This document shows positions 1 through 6,940 of a stretch of 11,040 bases of DNA, in pieces. Under the pieces are notes generated by a model, which did not search any database, was not told the origin of the DNA, and was given only the letters and a program-made list of their open reading frames with translations. Source of the DNA: Micavibrio sp. (lineage in GTDB: Bacteria > Pseudomonadota > Alphaproteobacteria > Micavibrionales > Micavibrionaceae); the NCBI GenBank assembly GCA_030824805.1, contig JAPJRC010000068.1, positions 1-11,040 of the forward strand. Direction: 5' to 3'. The first letter of the stretch is position 1, and the number at the start of each line of letters is the position of its first letter. The position numbers and the translations under genes were made by a program.

Positions 1-1
1 C

Positions 2-343
2 GAAGAAGAAGCCGTCGATGTCGGACCGCAAACAATCGAAATGCTCGAAGATGTTTTGTCCGGTTGCAAGACCGCGCTCTGGAACGGCCCGATGGGTGTG
101 TTCGAAGTAAAGCCTTTCGACAAAGGCACAAACGATCTGGCACGCGCCGTTGCAACGCTCACCAAGTCGGGCGGCCTTGTTTCCGTGGCCGGCGGCGGTG
201 ACACGGTATCCGCTCTGGAAAACGCGGGCGCGGCGGATGATTTCACGTACATCTCCTCTGCCGGCGGCGCGTTCCTCGAATGGCTGGAAGGCAAAGAACT
301 TCCAGGTGTTGCGGCCCTGACAGCGAAAAAAGCGGCCGCTTAA
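2..343 (+). CDS. pgk: Phosphoglycerate kinase, C-terminal part (5' end outside window)
   Basis: This is the C-terminal 113 residues of phosphoglycerate kinase, the cytoplasmic enzyme that moves a phosphate between 1,3-bisphosphoglycerate and ADP in glycolysis and the Calvin cycle. The frame is open from the window edge. It carries the C-domain signatures of the family: a DVGPQTIE-like segment at the very start, WNGPMGVFE (about 18-26 of the visible part), the nucleotide-site glycine loop GGGDTVSAL, and the closing block SSAGGAFLEWLEGKELPGVAAL-like, which is the alphaproteobacterial variant of the usual TGGGASLEFLEGK. It stops at TAA 341-343 after an Ala/Lys-rich tail. A strong hairpin follows 22 nt downstream. 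The assignment is certain; the N-terminal substrate domain lies upstream of the window. Confidence 0.97.
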   Translation, partial: EEEAVDVGPQTIEMLEDVLSGCKTALWNGPMGVFEVKPFDKGTNDLARAVATLTKSGGLVSVAGGGDTVSALENAGAADDFTYISSAGGAFLEWLEGKELPGVAALTAKKAAA

Positions 344-364
344 TAAACTATACTTTGAAAACAT

Positions 365-398
365 GCGGCCCGCTTTTTAAGCGGGCCGCGTTCTATTT
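365..398. terminator. Strong hairpin terminator between convergent pgk and DUF2336 gene
   Basis: A perfect 10-bp stem, gcggcccgct (365-374) with agcgggccgc (380-389), closes a 5-nt loop. On the plus strand it is followed by a modest T-rich tail (391-398). On the minus strand the complement continues into a T-rich stretch (atgttttcaaag). It therefore probably terminates pgk from the left and the DUF2336 gene from the right, acting in both directions. Confidence 0.85.
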
Positions 399-414
399 GG
401 AGAATAGAAATTCT

Positions 415-1551
415 TTAGTGGCGGCTGTTCTTCAGAATCTTGCGCGCCTCATCGGGATTGATGTCGTCGTACATCGTCATAACGCGTGTAAGTTCCTTGT
501 GATTGATCACACGCTTATGCGATGAACGGAAACGATCCGTCAAAAGATACAAGCTTACGAAATCCGCTTTCGATACGTCCATAGCGCGGCATGCCATCGC
601 AAGCCCCTTACCGGATTCCTGACGCATCATCGCTTTTACCGTATCGGCAGGCAGACCCGAATATACGGCAAACTGCGCGAGGAACGTCGATAGCTGTCCA
701 CGGCGCAACACCGAAACAATGCCCGACAACTTCAATTCACCGCGGCGTTGCTGATTGTGCGCGAACGCCATCAATTGATCGACCTGCTCGTGGTCTCTGT
801 GCGTGCGCGTGGAAATCATTTCCAGCGTTACATCTTCTAGCGCGGCGATGACCGGCGCGGCGCCGATACCGAAACGGGCCTGAAGCATGTTTTTCAATTC
901 TGCGCTCACATATTGGTACAACTGCCCCGCTACATCCTGCGGCAGATCTTCGCGGCTGAGCAAAGGTTTTGCCAGCGCCTGATGATTGCGTGTCATTTCG
1001 GCGAAAATATCGAACGCGCGGTGCGTAAGGCTGACACCGTCGTTTTCGCAGAGTGTTACGGCAATTTCGAAATCCCTGGTCCCTGCCAGCATATCGATAA
1101 CCTCTGCGCTCAAACCTTCGCGGAACGCAATGGCACGACCGTGACGGACGCCTTTCGCCTGCAGTATATATAGAAGGTCGAGGTCTTGCAGAACCGGGCT
1201 CTTGCGCAGAACCGGATCGGCGATTTCAATCTCATCGTTGGCAATGGTCAGGATCATGCGCAGCGGCGCGTTTTCCATCGCGGATAGACGCTCGGACAAA
1301 GCCTGCTTCAATTCCGCTTCTGCATGTTTCATCAAACCGAGCAAAACATCTGTGATAAGTTCGCTCTCACGCTCCGAGAGCTTAATGCTCATCAGGTCGG
1401 TCATGATTGTCGTAAGCTCGTAGCACGAATTTGCGCTTTTCTTGTCTTCGGCGAGTGCATAGAGGCTGTGCGCGTCATAAAGCTTGACGAGCAAGGGTGC
1501 AACCTCAGGTGTTCTTTCAAAAGCTTCAAAAGCCATAGTTGTAATTCCCAC
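415..1551 (-). CDS. DUF2336-family alpha-helical repeat protein
   Basis: The protein has 378 residues from GTG 1551 or 373 from the in-frame ATG at 1536. It matches my memory of DUF2336 (PF10098), a helical, HEAT-like family found mostly in Alphaproteobacteria with no established function. The recognisable core is LSERESELITDVLLGLM, followed about 25 residues later by APLRMILTIANDEIEIADPVL and SPVLQDLDLLYIL (about residues 95-130). This is the family's pattern of a low-activity repeat followed by 'vA.pvL..s..L.d.DLl'. No signal peptide or membrane segment is visible, so it is probably cytoplasmic. The start is uncertain: the good Shine-Dalgarno GGAGGGAG (1573-1566) is 14 nt from GTG 1551 and 29 nt from ATG 1536, and fits an out-of-frame ATG at 1558 better. 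A GGGA 9-12 nt before ATG 1536 makes that start plausible. It stands alone, convergent with pgk. Confidence 0.8.
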   Translation of the reverse strand: MGITTMAFEAFERTPEVAPLLVKLYDAHSLYALAEDKKSANSCYELTTIMTDLMSIKLSERESELITDVLLGLMKHAEAELKQALSERLSAMENAPLRMILTIANDEIEIADPVLRKSPVLQDLDLLYILQAKGVRHGRAIAFREGLSAEVIDMLAGTRDFEIAVTLCENDGVSLTHRAFDIFAEMTRNHQALAKPLLSREDLPQDVAGQLYQYVSAELKNMLQARFGIGAAPVIAALEDVTLEMISTRTHRDHEQVDQLMAFAHNQQRRGELKLSGIVSVLRRGQLSTFLAQFAVYSGLPADTVKAMMRQESGKGLAMACRAMDVSKADFVSLYLLTDRFRSSHKRVINHKELTRVMTMYDDINPDEARKILKNSRH

Positions 1552-1558
1552 ACTTCAT
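1526..1558 (-). CDS. Possible 10-codon leader ORF overlapping the DUF2336 start
   Basis: ATG 1558 lies 7 nt behind the strong Shine-Dalgarno GGAGGGAG and opens a frame of ten codons (MKCGNYNYGF) that ends at TGA 1528-1526. This is out of frame with the DUF2336 gene. The stop lies about 8 nt past ATG 1536 of that gene, so a ribosome ending here could step back and reinitiate. It may instead be fortuitous, or mark a small indel in the assembly. Only the spacing and the ribosome-binding site support it. Confidence 0.3.
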   Translation of the reverse strand: MKCGNYNYGF

Positions 1559-1829
1559 ATCTTAGCTCCCTCCACTTAACGGGAACTTGATATTGATTAC
1601 AGTTTTAGGCTTTCCCGGTTTAACACCCATTTATTATTATAGCCTGAACGGCCCGGGTTTTGCCTGTTACCATTGCTTTTAAGCCCTAAACAGTTTACGC
1701 TAGGTTAAGTTCGCGAAGTATTTTTCTAAAATTTTATCTTTTCCGGGAATTTTCTAATTCCTAACGATTTCTTAAACCTTCTCCGGCTAAAATTTACGTC
1801 TATCTGCACAAACTTGGGGTTTAGAGCAT
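1552..1829. other. AT-rich divergent intergenic region
   Basis: These 278 bases separate the DUF2336 gene (leftward) from the 95-aa gene (rightward). They are clearly richer in A+T than the flanking genes and contain no convincing ORF. On the minus strand a perfect TATAAT lies at 1641-1636, about 85 nt before GTG 1551, but no good -35 is found at 16-18 nt. On the plus strand a TAAAAT (about 1789-1794) could serve as a weak -10 for the 95-aa gene, again without a clear -35. I see no repeats beyond loose T-rich runs. Confidence 0.5.
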
Positions 1830-2117
1830 ATGGTTTATCCAGTTGGTAATTCTTACGCGCAGACGATTCCTGCGGCCAATACGTTTCAGCCGGGCGGCAC
1901 CGAAGCCACCAAGAAAGCAGAAGAAAACAAAATCCCCGATAACACCCGCCCCTCGGGTACGGACACGGCCCGCACATCGGCCAGCGAGACACGCAATTTT
2001 GCGCGCGTTCCGAACTCACGCGATTACGATGTGGCCTCCGCGGCAGAACGTTCTTCGGACAACGGTTCGATCAGCGCAAGCTCCGCACGCGGCACAAATC
2101 TGAACATCACTGTTTAG
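1830..2117 (+). CDS. Small polar hypothetical protein, 95 aa
   Basis: I do not recognise this protein. It is rich in Ser, Thr, Ala, Asn and Arg, has no cysteine, no hydrophobic segment and no signal peptide, and looks largely disordered. A Lys/Glu/Pro stretch lies near residues 28-40 and a Ser/Ala/Arg-rich half follows. It is supported as a gene by its codon use, which resembles the neighbours (frequent C or G at third positions), by an ATG start, and by a hairpin terminator 22 nt after its TAG stop. The ribosome-binding site is weak (a GGGG run about 10 nt upstream). It lies alone between two minus-strand genes. Two longer minus-strand frames over the same DNA look like shadows. Confidence 0.6.
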   Translation: MVYPVGNSYAQTIPAANTFQPGGTEATKKAEENKIPDNTRPSGTDTARTSASETRNFARVPNSRDYDVASAAERSSDNGSISASSARGTNLNITV

Positions 2118-2139
2118 AAAACACAGCTTCAACAAAGCC

Positions 2140-2160
2140 AAGGCCCCCTTCGGGGCCTTT
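2140..2160. terminator. Hairpin terminator between the 95-aa gene and amn
   Basis: The stem aaggcccc (2140-2147) pairs with ggggcctt (2152-2159) around a cttc loop, and a short T run follows. It begins 22 nt after the stop of the 95-aa gene and lies only 2 nt from the amn stop on the other strand, so it probably serves both convergent genes. Confidence 0.85.
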
Positions 2161-2161
2161 A

Positions 2162-3676
2162 CTATTGGAATGCCACTTCGTTGAAAGATCGCAGTTTGCG
2201 GGAGTGCAGACGCTCCGGCCCTATCCCGCGCAGTATCTCCATTACACGAAGACCGATTTTCAAATGTTGCTCCACCCGCTCGCGATAAAACGTATCGGCC
2301 ATTCCGGGAAGCTTCAACTGACCATGCAAAGGCTTGTCGGAAACGCAAAGCAATGTTCCATACGGAACACGGAAACGGAAACCGTTGGCAGCAATCGTGC
2401 CGGATTCCATATCCAGCGCGATGGCACGGGATTGTGACAGGCGGGCGTTCTGGCGAATAGCCGGACGCAATTCCCAGTTCCGGTCATCAACCGTTGCGAC
2501 AGTCCCCGTCCGCATAATTTTTTTGAGATCATATCCTTTGAATCCGGTTACTTCACTCACCGCCTGCTCAAGCGAAACCTGAATTTCCGCAAGCGCCGGT
2601 ATTGGAATGGACGGGTGCAGGTCGTGGAACAGCACGTTGTCCTCGCGCAGATATCCGTGGGCCAGGACATAATCACCCAGCGACTGGGAATTTCGAAGGC
2701 CGGCGCAGTGGCCGAGCATCAACCAGGCATGTGGGCGCAAAACGGCCACATGGTCGGTGATGGTTTTCGCGTTGGACGGACCAACACCGATATTAACCAT
2801 CGTAATACCGGATCCATCCGCGCGTTTTAGATGGTAGGCGGGCATTTGCGGCATGCGTTTCAGCATAGCTCCCGCCTCATCCCGTTCCTTGCGTTCGGAC
2901 GACGGAACATTCTTGTTGGTCGTGATCTTGTCGCCCGGCTCCACAAACGCCGTATATTGCTCGCGCTGGCGGCGCAAGGTCGGATCGCTCGTTTCAGTCA
3001 TCATATCGGCCGCGATCTTGATAAACTCGTCGATGTAAAACTGGTAGTTGGTGAACAGGACATAGTTCTGGAAGTGTGATGCCTTCGTGCCCGTGTAATG
3101 TTTCAGGCGCATGAGTGAGAGATCGGCGCGCGGTGCCGGAAACAATGCCAGCGGCGCCGGCATATCGTGGCTAACCTGATAAGTGCCGTTGGCGATCATA
3201 TCGTCCATCAGGGTCAGGTCAGGCTGATCGAATATCAGCGGCAGCATTTCCATCTGTATCTGGGTCAGGTCGCGCTCGATGTGAAAATCCTCACCTAGGG
3301 CAAAGTGAAGCGGTATCGCCGTATTGCTCAACCCCACCTCGATCGTACCACCATGGTTTTTGAGCAGATGTCCGATCATCGTCTTGTAATAAACATCGAA
3401 AATGTCGGGGCGCGTTACGGTCGTTTCATACACGCCGGGCCGGGCGACAAAACCATAGGACAGGCGTGTGTCCGGCCTGTGGGTGGTATCGCTTTTTATA
3501 CGGACAAAGGGGTAATAGGCGCGCGCGCTTTTCTCTTTCAATTGACCGGCGGCGAACAGTCGGAACGCTTCGCGAAGGGCGGAAACATTGCCGTCATAGA
3601 TTTCCTTGATGGCGGCAAAAGCGTCGTCTGCGTTTTTATAGGATTTGGTCTTATAGGACTTGAATAGGTTCAACAT
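2162..3676 (-). CDS. amn: AMP nucleosidase
   Basis: AMP nucleosidase (EC 3.2.2.4) hydrolyses AMP to adenine and ribose 5-phosphate and buffers the cytoplasmic adenylate pool. At 504 residues it is slightly longer than the roughly 484 of E. coli Amn. The N-terminal family domain (about residues 10-190) contains YYPFVRI, RLSYGF and the AIPLHFALGEDFH region. The C-terminal nucleoside-phosphorylase-like domain carries MVNIGVGPSNAKT (293-305), the LGHCAGLR loop (321-328), ALDMESGTIAANG (420-432) and the SDKPLHG loop (446-452). D447 there matches the position of the catalytic Asp of the NP-I fold. It follows ftsY on the same strand after a 57-bp gap that contains its own promoter. There is no Shine-Dalgarno, and the next in-frame Met is near residue 100, so this start is favoured. 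Confidence 0.93.
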   Translation of the reverse strand: MLNLFKSYKTKSYKNADDAFAAIKEIYDGNVSALREAFRLFAAGQLKEKSARAYYPFVRIKSDTTHRPDTRLSYGFVARPGVYETTVTRPDIFDVYYKTMIGHLLKNHGGTIEVGLSNTAIPLHFALGEDFHIERDLTQIQMEMLPLIFDQPDLTLMDDMIANGTYQVSHDMPAPLALFPAPRADLSLMRLKHYTGTKASHFQNYVLFTNYQFYIDEFIKIAADMMTETSDPTLRRQREQYTAFVEPGDKITTNKNVPSSERKERDEAGAMLKRMPQMPAYHLKRADGSGITMVNIGVGPSNAKTITDHVAVLRPHAWLMLGHCAGLRNSQSLGDYVLAHGYLREDNVLFHDLHPSIPIPALAEIQVSLEQAVSEVTGFKGYDLKKIMRTGTVATVDDRNWELRPAIRQNARLSQSRAIALDMESGTIAANGFRFRVPYGTLLCVSDKPLHGQLKLPGMADTFYRERVEQHLKIGLRVMEILRGIGPERLHSRKLRSFNEVAFQ

Positions 3677-3681
3677 GACCT

Positions 3682-3710
3682 ATTATGTCCCAAAAAGGTT
3701 AATATTTCAA
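3682..3710 (-). promoter_or_regulatory. Predicted amn promoter, leaderless geometry
   Basis: On the minus strand TTGAAA (3710-3705) is followed by a 17-nt spacer and CATAAT (3687-3682), five of six matches to each sigma-70 box. Only 5 nt separate the -10 box from the amn ATG, so transcription would begin at or just inside the start codon and the mRNA would lack a leader. Confidence 0.5.
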
Positions 3711-3733
3711 CGTGATAGAGATGGCAGTCAAAA

Positions 3734-4918
3734 TTAGGCCGCTATGCCCATCAAAGCATCGGCAAAATCGCGGGCAGCGAACGGGCTAAGGTCCTCGATT
3801 GTCTCGCCCACACCAATAGCATGAATGGGAAGCGCAAACTCTTCAGCCAGCGATACAACCACCCCGCCACGGGCGGAGCCGTCGAGCTTGGTCACGATCA
3901 GGCCCGTAAGATTGACCGCCTCTTTGAAGATCTTGACCTGTGAATGCGCGTTTTGGCCTGTTGTCGCATCCAGCACCAGAACAGCGGCATGAGGAATAGA
4001 TTCGTCGTGTTTTTTGAGCACACGTACAATTTTCTCCAGCTCAGCCATAAGGCCGACTTTGTTCTGAAGGCGTCCTGCCGTGTCGATCATAAGAACATCG
4101 ACGCCTTCTTCCTTGGCTTTGGCGTACGCCTCAAAAGCGACGGCAGCCGCGTCAGCCCCAAGATCTTTTTTGAAAAGCGGCACATGAGCCCGTTTGGCCC
4201 AGATATCCAGCTGGTCCACCGCCGCTGCGCGGAATGTGTCAGCCGCCGCGATCATCACCTTGCGGTGTTCCTTGATATGCCATTGATGGGCCAGTTTGCC
4301 GATGGTGGTGGTTTTGCCGGCACCATTCACACCGCATACCAGCAAAACGAACGGGCCGTTTTCCGGTTTGGTAATGACCAGCGGCTTGGCCACCGACTCC
4401 AGCGAAGTGCCGATAATCCCTGCCAATGCGCTTCTGACTTCGAACGCCTCGATATCTTTATCGAATTTCTGGCTGGAAAAGGCCGAAACCACTTTGGCGG
4501 CCGTTTTCGGACCAAGATCGGCGGAAATGAGAAGGTCCTCGAGATCCTGCAGGCTTTCAGCGTCCAGCTTCCGCTTGGTGAAAATATCGGCGATACCCTG
4601 TCCCAAACGGCCTGTGGATTTGGAAAGCCCAGATGTCAATCGGGATAACCAGCCGCCCTCGGTCGTGTGGTCGGCCAGCTCCTCGGCCTCGATGGCGTCT
4701 GCAAGCGGCGTATGCTCGGGGGTCGGTAGTACGGCCATTTCTTCGATAATTTCTGATTCCGTCGGGGCCAGTTCATGCTGGGCGAATTCGGGATCAAGAC
4801 CGGATGTGTCTTCCACAGGAGTGTTGAGTTCCGGCTCGCGCGGGTGGTGAACGATCTTGTCGTCACGCTCCTCGCGTTCCTGCTGTCCTGCGTTTTTTTG
4901 TTTGCGCCAGAAAACCAT
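3734..4918 (-). CDS. ftsY: Signal recognition particle receptor FtsY
   Basis: FtsY is the membrane-associated SRP receptor GTPase that pairs with Ffh to deliver translating ribosomes to the SecYEG translocon. The 394 residues show a short charged, acidic A region (about 10-85), an N domain (about 90-180) and a G domain. The G-domain motifs are complete: P-loop GVNGAGKT (196-203), DTFRAAAVDQL (227-237), DTAGR (279-283) and TKLDGSARGG (343-352). The C-terminal GVGETIEDLSPF segment is typical. No membrane segment is present, as in other bacterial FtsY proteins. It lies downstream of mtaB on the same strand after an 85-bp gap that holds a perfect TATAAT. The dapF / mtaB / ftsY order is common in Alphaproteobacteria. 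The start ATG has a GGG 5 nt upstream. Confidence 0.97.
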   Translation of the reverse strand: MVFWRKQKNAGQQEREERDDKIVHHPREPELNTPVEDTSGLDPEFAQHELAPTESEIIEEMAVLPTPEHTPLADAIEAEELADHTTEGGWLSRLTSGLSKSTGRLGQGIADIFTKRKLDAESLQDLEDLLISADLGPKTAAKVVSAFSSQKFDKDIEAFEVRSALAGIIGTSLESVAKPLVITKPENGPFVLLVCGVNGAGKTTTIGKLAHQWHIKEHRKVMIAAADTFRAAAVDQLDIWAKRAHVPLFKKDLGADAAAVAFEAYAKAKEEGVDVLMIDTAGRLQNKVGLMAELEKIVRVLKKHDESIPHAAVLVLDATTGQNAHSQVKIFKEAVNLTGLIVTKLDGSARGGVVVSLAEEFALPIHAIGVGETIEDLSPFAARDFADALMGIAA

Positions 4919-4950
4919 GATGGCCCACTTACTCTCAAAGGGTATGATTA

Positions 4951-4956
4951 ATTATA
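4951..4956 (-). promoter_or_regulatory. Possible -10 element of ftsY
   Basis: A consensus TATAAT on the minus strand lies 32 nt before the ftsY ATG, implying a leader of about 25 nt. The best -35 candidates upstream (near gactca) are poor, so only the -10 is marked. It sits in the 85-bp mtaB-ftsY gap, which has no terminator hairpin, so read-through from mtaB is also possible. Confidence 0.4.
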
Positions 4957-5003
4957 ACACTTTCGCGGCATCATGAGTCGGTTTTTTTAATTTTTTGCCG
5001 GGA

Positions 5004-6269
5004 CTATTCGCCAAGAACGCTGGCGTTTAGCCAGTTATCCCCAATCGAAACCGTACTTACGGAAACGAGCGCGCCCGGTTCAAACGTACGATCAAGGCGT
5101 ACCGGCGCGAAGTGTTCCGTATGACCAAAATTTTCTTTTTCCACAATCACTTGTCGATTCTGTTTCACGTGAAATTTCAAGAACTTGGTTAATTGCTCTT
5201 CGCCCTTGGCACGCAAACGTGCGGCCCGTTCCTTCCGTACTTCTGGAAAAACCTGTGGCATCTTGGCCGCAGGCGTACCCGGACGCTCGGAGTACGGGAA
5301 TACGTGCAGGAAAGTAAGGTCACATTCCTCTACGATGTTTAACGTGTTGAGGAACATCTCTTCGGTTTCCGTCGGGAAACCCGCTATGATGTCGGCGCCG
5401 AAGGCGATATCGGGACGGTAAGAGCGTGCGCGGCGGCACATCTCGATAGCGTCCGCCCGCAAATGGCGACGTTTCATCCGCTTGAGGATCATATCATCCC
5501 CCGCCTGAAGGCTCATATGAAGGTGCGGCATAAGGCGCGGCTCCTCGGCGATAAGACGCCAGAGATCATCGTCTATCTCTACCGGATCCAGCGACGACAG
5601 TCGAAGACGCGGCAATTCCGGCACCAGCGCCAGAACACGGCGTATCATTTGGCCTAGCGTGGGTGATCCAGGCAAATCAGGCCCGTACGAAGTCACATCA
5701 ACGCCGGTAAGAACAATTTCCTTATATCCAGCAGCAACCAAGGCCCTGACCTGATTGACGATTTCCCCCATAGGAACAGAGCGGGAATTCCCGCGCCCGT
5801 ACGGAATGATACAGAACGTACAACGGTGATCACAGCCATTTTGAACCTGGATAAAGGCGCGTGCCCGCCCTTCGAACCCTTCCACGAGATGGGAAGCGGT
5901 CTCTTTGACTGACATGATATCGTTTACGATAATACGGGCCTCTTTTTCAGCCCCCTCACCCCAAGTTTCTGCCTTTAATTTCAAGTCGTTACCGATAATA
6001 CGGTCGACTTCTGGCATTTCGGCGTACATCTCGGGCGAAATCTGCGCGGAACAGCCTGTTACAATGATTTTGGCGCCTGGATTGTCCTTGCGCGCGCGGC
6101 GGATCGCCTGACGGGCCTGACGCTCGGCCTCCTTGGTCACGGCACAAGTATTGAAGATAATCACATCGTCCAGGCCAGCAGCCTTCGCATGGCCGCGCAT
6201 AACCTCCGACTCATACGTGTTGAGACGGCATCCAAAGGTTACCAGTTGCGGTTCGGCTTTTTCGGACAT
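5004..6269 (-). CDS. mtaB: tRNA t6A37 methylthiotransferase MtaB
   Basis: This is a radical-SAM methylthiotransferase that converts N6-threonylcarbamoyl-adenosine at position 37 of ANN-decoding tRNAs to the 2-methylthio form. The 421 residues show the three-domain family layout. The UPF0004 domain has cluster cysteines C14, C42 and C73 (FGCRLN, NTCAVT, TGCSAQ). The radical-SAM domain has the CxxxCxxC motif at C146, C150 and C153 (CDHRCTFCIIPYGRG). A TRAM-like end spans about 362-421. The FGCRLNTYES opening fits MtaB better than MiaB or RimO. An in-frame GTA/ATG-rich extension to 6362 exists, but those 31 residues fall in AT-rich, non-conserved DNA, so I start at ATG 6269. That start has no Shine-Dalgarno but a TATAAA 7 nt upstream. 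Confidence 0.93.
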   Translation of the reverse strand: MSEKAEPQLVTFGCRLNTYESEVMRGHAKAAGLDDVIIFNTCAVTKEAERQARQAIRRARKDNPGAKIIVTGCSAQISPEMYAEMPEVDRIIGNDLKLKAETWGEGAEKEARIIVNDIMSVKETASHLVEGFEGRARAFIQVQNGCDHRCTFCIIPYGRGNSRSVPMGEIVNQVRALVAAGYKEIVLTGVDVTSYGPDLPGSPTLGQMIRRVLALVPELPRLRLSSLDPVEIDDDLWRLIAEEPRLMPHLHMSLQAGDDMILKRMKRRHLRADAIEMCRRARSYRPDIAFGADIIAGFPTETEEMFLNTLNIVEECDLTFLHVFPYSERPGTPAAKMPQVFPEVRKERAARLRAKGEEQLTKFLKFHVKQNRQVIVEKENFGHTEHFAPVRLDRTFEPGALVSVSTVSIGDNWLNASVLGE

Positions 6270-6276
6270 AAGGCGC

Positions 6277-6282
6277 TTTATA
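6277..6282 (-). promoter_or_regulatory. Possible -10 element of mtaB, leaderless geometry
   Basis: TATAAA on the minus strand ends 7 nt before the mtaB ATG. No good -35 lies at 16-18 nt (a TTGCCA is present at about 20 nt). If used, the transcript would begin at or next to the start codon, which would explain the missing Shine-Dalgarno. Confidence 0.3.
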
Positions 6283-6580
6283 TCGCAAATTTTAGGGGGT
6301 AGTGGCAAGCAGTATATACCGCCCCAAAACGCACCGAATCGAATCGTAGCGATTACATACAATGGTATGAATCATATTTCTAAATCATACACCAGTATAA
6401 AAATCAGTTTTATTATTAAATATCAATTTTTTATGAAGAAATTTTAACGTTAGAAAAACCTTGCAAGCGTACGAATGAGGCAAATTCGGCGAAGACAAAA
6501 AAATAATCAAATAAAAATGTTTTATTACAATTATTTAATACTGCTTCTTAAAGCTAATTGTACGTTCTGCGTACAATGTT
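6283..6580. other. AT-rich gap between mtaB and the lipoprotein gene
   Basis: This gap of about 300 bases is the most A+T-rich part of the window and has no credible coding frame; the ATG-started frames on either strand are short or are shadows running into the neighbouring genes. It contains two adjacent GAATC sequences (6336-6345), which fit the CcrM methylation target GANTC, a TAACGTTA palindrome (6445-6452) and an 8-bp inverted repeat near 6557-6577. It breaks the dapF / mtaB cluster and probably holds mtaB control sequences, although I could not find a complete promoter. Confidence 0.5.
6557..6577 (-). terminator. Inverted repeat just after the lipoprotein gene
   Basis: The stem attgtacg (6557-6564) pairs perfectly with cgtacaat (6570-6577) around a ttctg loop. 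It starts 3 nt beyond the lipoprotein stop on the minus strand, a place typical of a terminator or an mRNA-stabilising hairpin. The following minus-strand sequence (tagctttaag) is not a proper U-tract, so it is a weak terminator at best; its symmetry would also fit a protein-binding operator. Confidence 0.35.
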
Positions 6581-6940
6581 TTAAAATCCGAATCCGACGC
6601 CTACACCACTCCGGAATCGTCCATGATGGTAATGGTCAAAATCATGGAAATCATTTTCCATTCTCAAACGTTCATTTTCTCGCAAAACGTCAATACAGAA
6701 ATCCATAGCCTCAGTGTTTGGCTTGTTACCTTTGCGCAGGCATTCGCGGTAGTAGCGGTTGCAGTTCAGGCCCCTTGCCGCTATTTCGGCTTCAGCCTTT
6801 GCTTCCGATCTATAATTGTTATGGAAGCTACAAAGCTGATCATCATTAAGCGCGCGGATTTGTGCAGGCGTCATGTTAAACGTCGGCGAAGCGCAGGCCA
6901 CAAGTGAGCATGCCAGCAAAAGCGCTAAACTTTTCCTCAT
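6581..6940 (-). CDS. Small lipoprotein with His-rich, Gly/Phe-ending tail
   Basis: This 119-residue protein has a clear lipoprotein signal: MRK, a hydrophobic stretch, and the lipobox LVAC with the lipid-bearing cysteine at residue 16. It is probably anchored in the outer or inner membrane facing the periplasm. The mature part has a helical segment with RALNDDQLCSFH and AEAEIAARGLNCNRYY, a pattern I recall from small uncharacterised proteobacterial lipoproteins, and four further cysteines that could form disulfides. The C-terminus is His/Asp/Phe-rich (HDFDHYHH) and ends GVGVGFGF, suggesting possible metal binding. Its ATG overlaps the dapF TGA (ATGA), so it is probably translated by coupling to dapF. 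Its function is unknown. It is an insertion into the usual dapF-mtaB neighbourhood. Confidence 0.8.
   Translation of the reverse strand: MRKSLALLLACSLVACASPTFNMTPAQIRALNDDQLCSFHNNYRSEAKAEAEIAARGLNCNRYYRECLRKGNKPNTEAMDFCIDVLRENERLRMENDFHDFDHYHHGRFRSGVGVGFGF

Noticed and set aside
1726..2348. Minus-strand frames of 97 and 110 aa across the 95-aa gene and its terminator
   Set aside because: One runs through a clear terminator hairpin and into amn out of frame; neither has a ribosome-binding site or recognisable content.
3944..4850. Long plus-strand frames of 234 and 184 aa opposite ftsY
   Set aside because: They are antisense shadows of a well-conserved gene; their translations have no domain or sensible composition.
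6270..6362. N-terminal extension of mtaB by 31 residues
   Set aside because: The extra residues lie in AT-rich, non-conserved DNA and precede the family's normal beginning; ATG 6269 gives the usual MtaB length.
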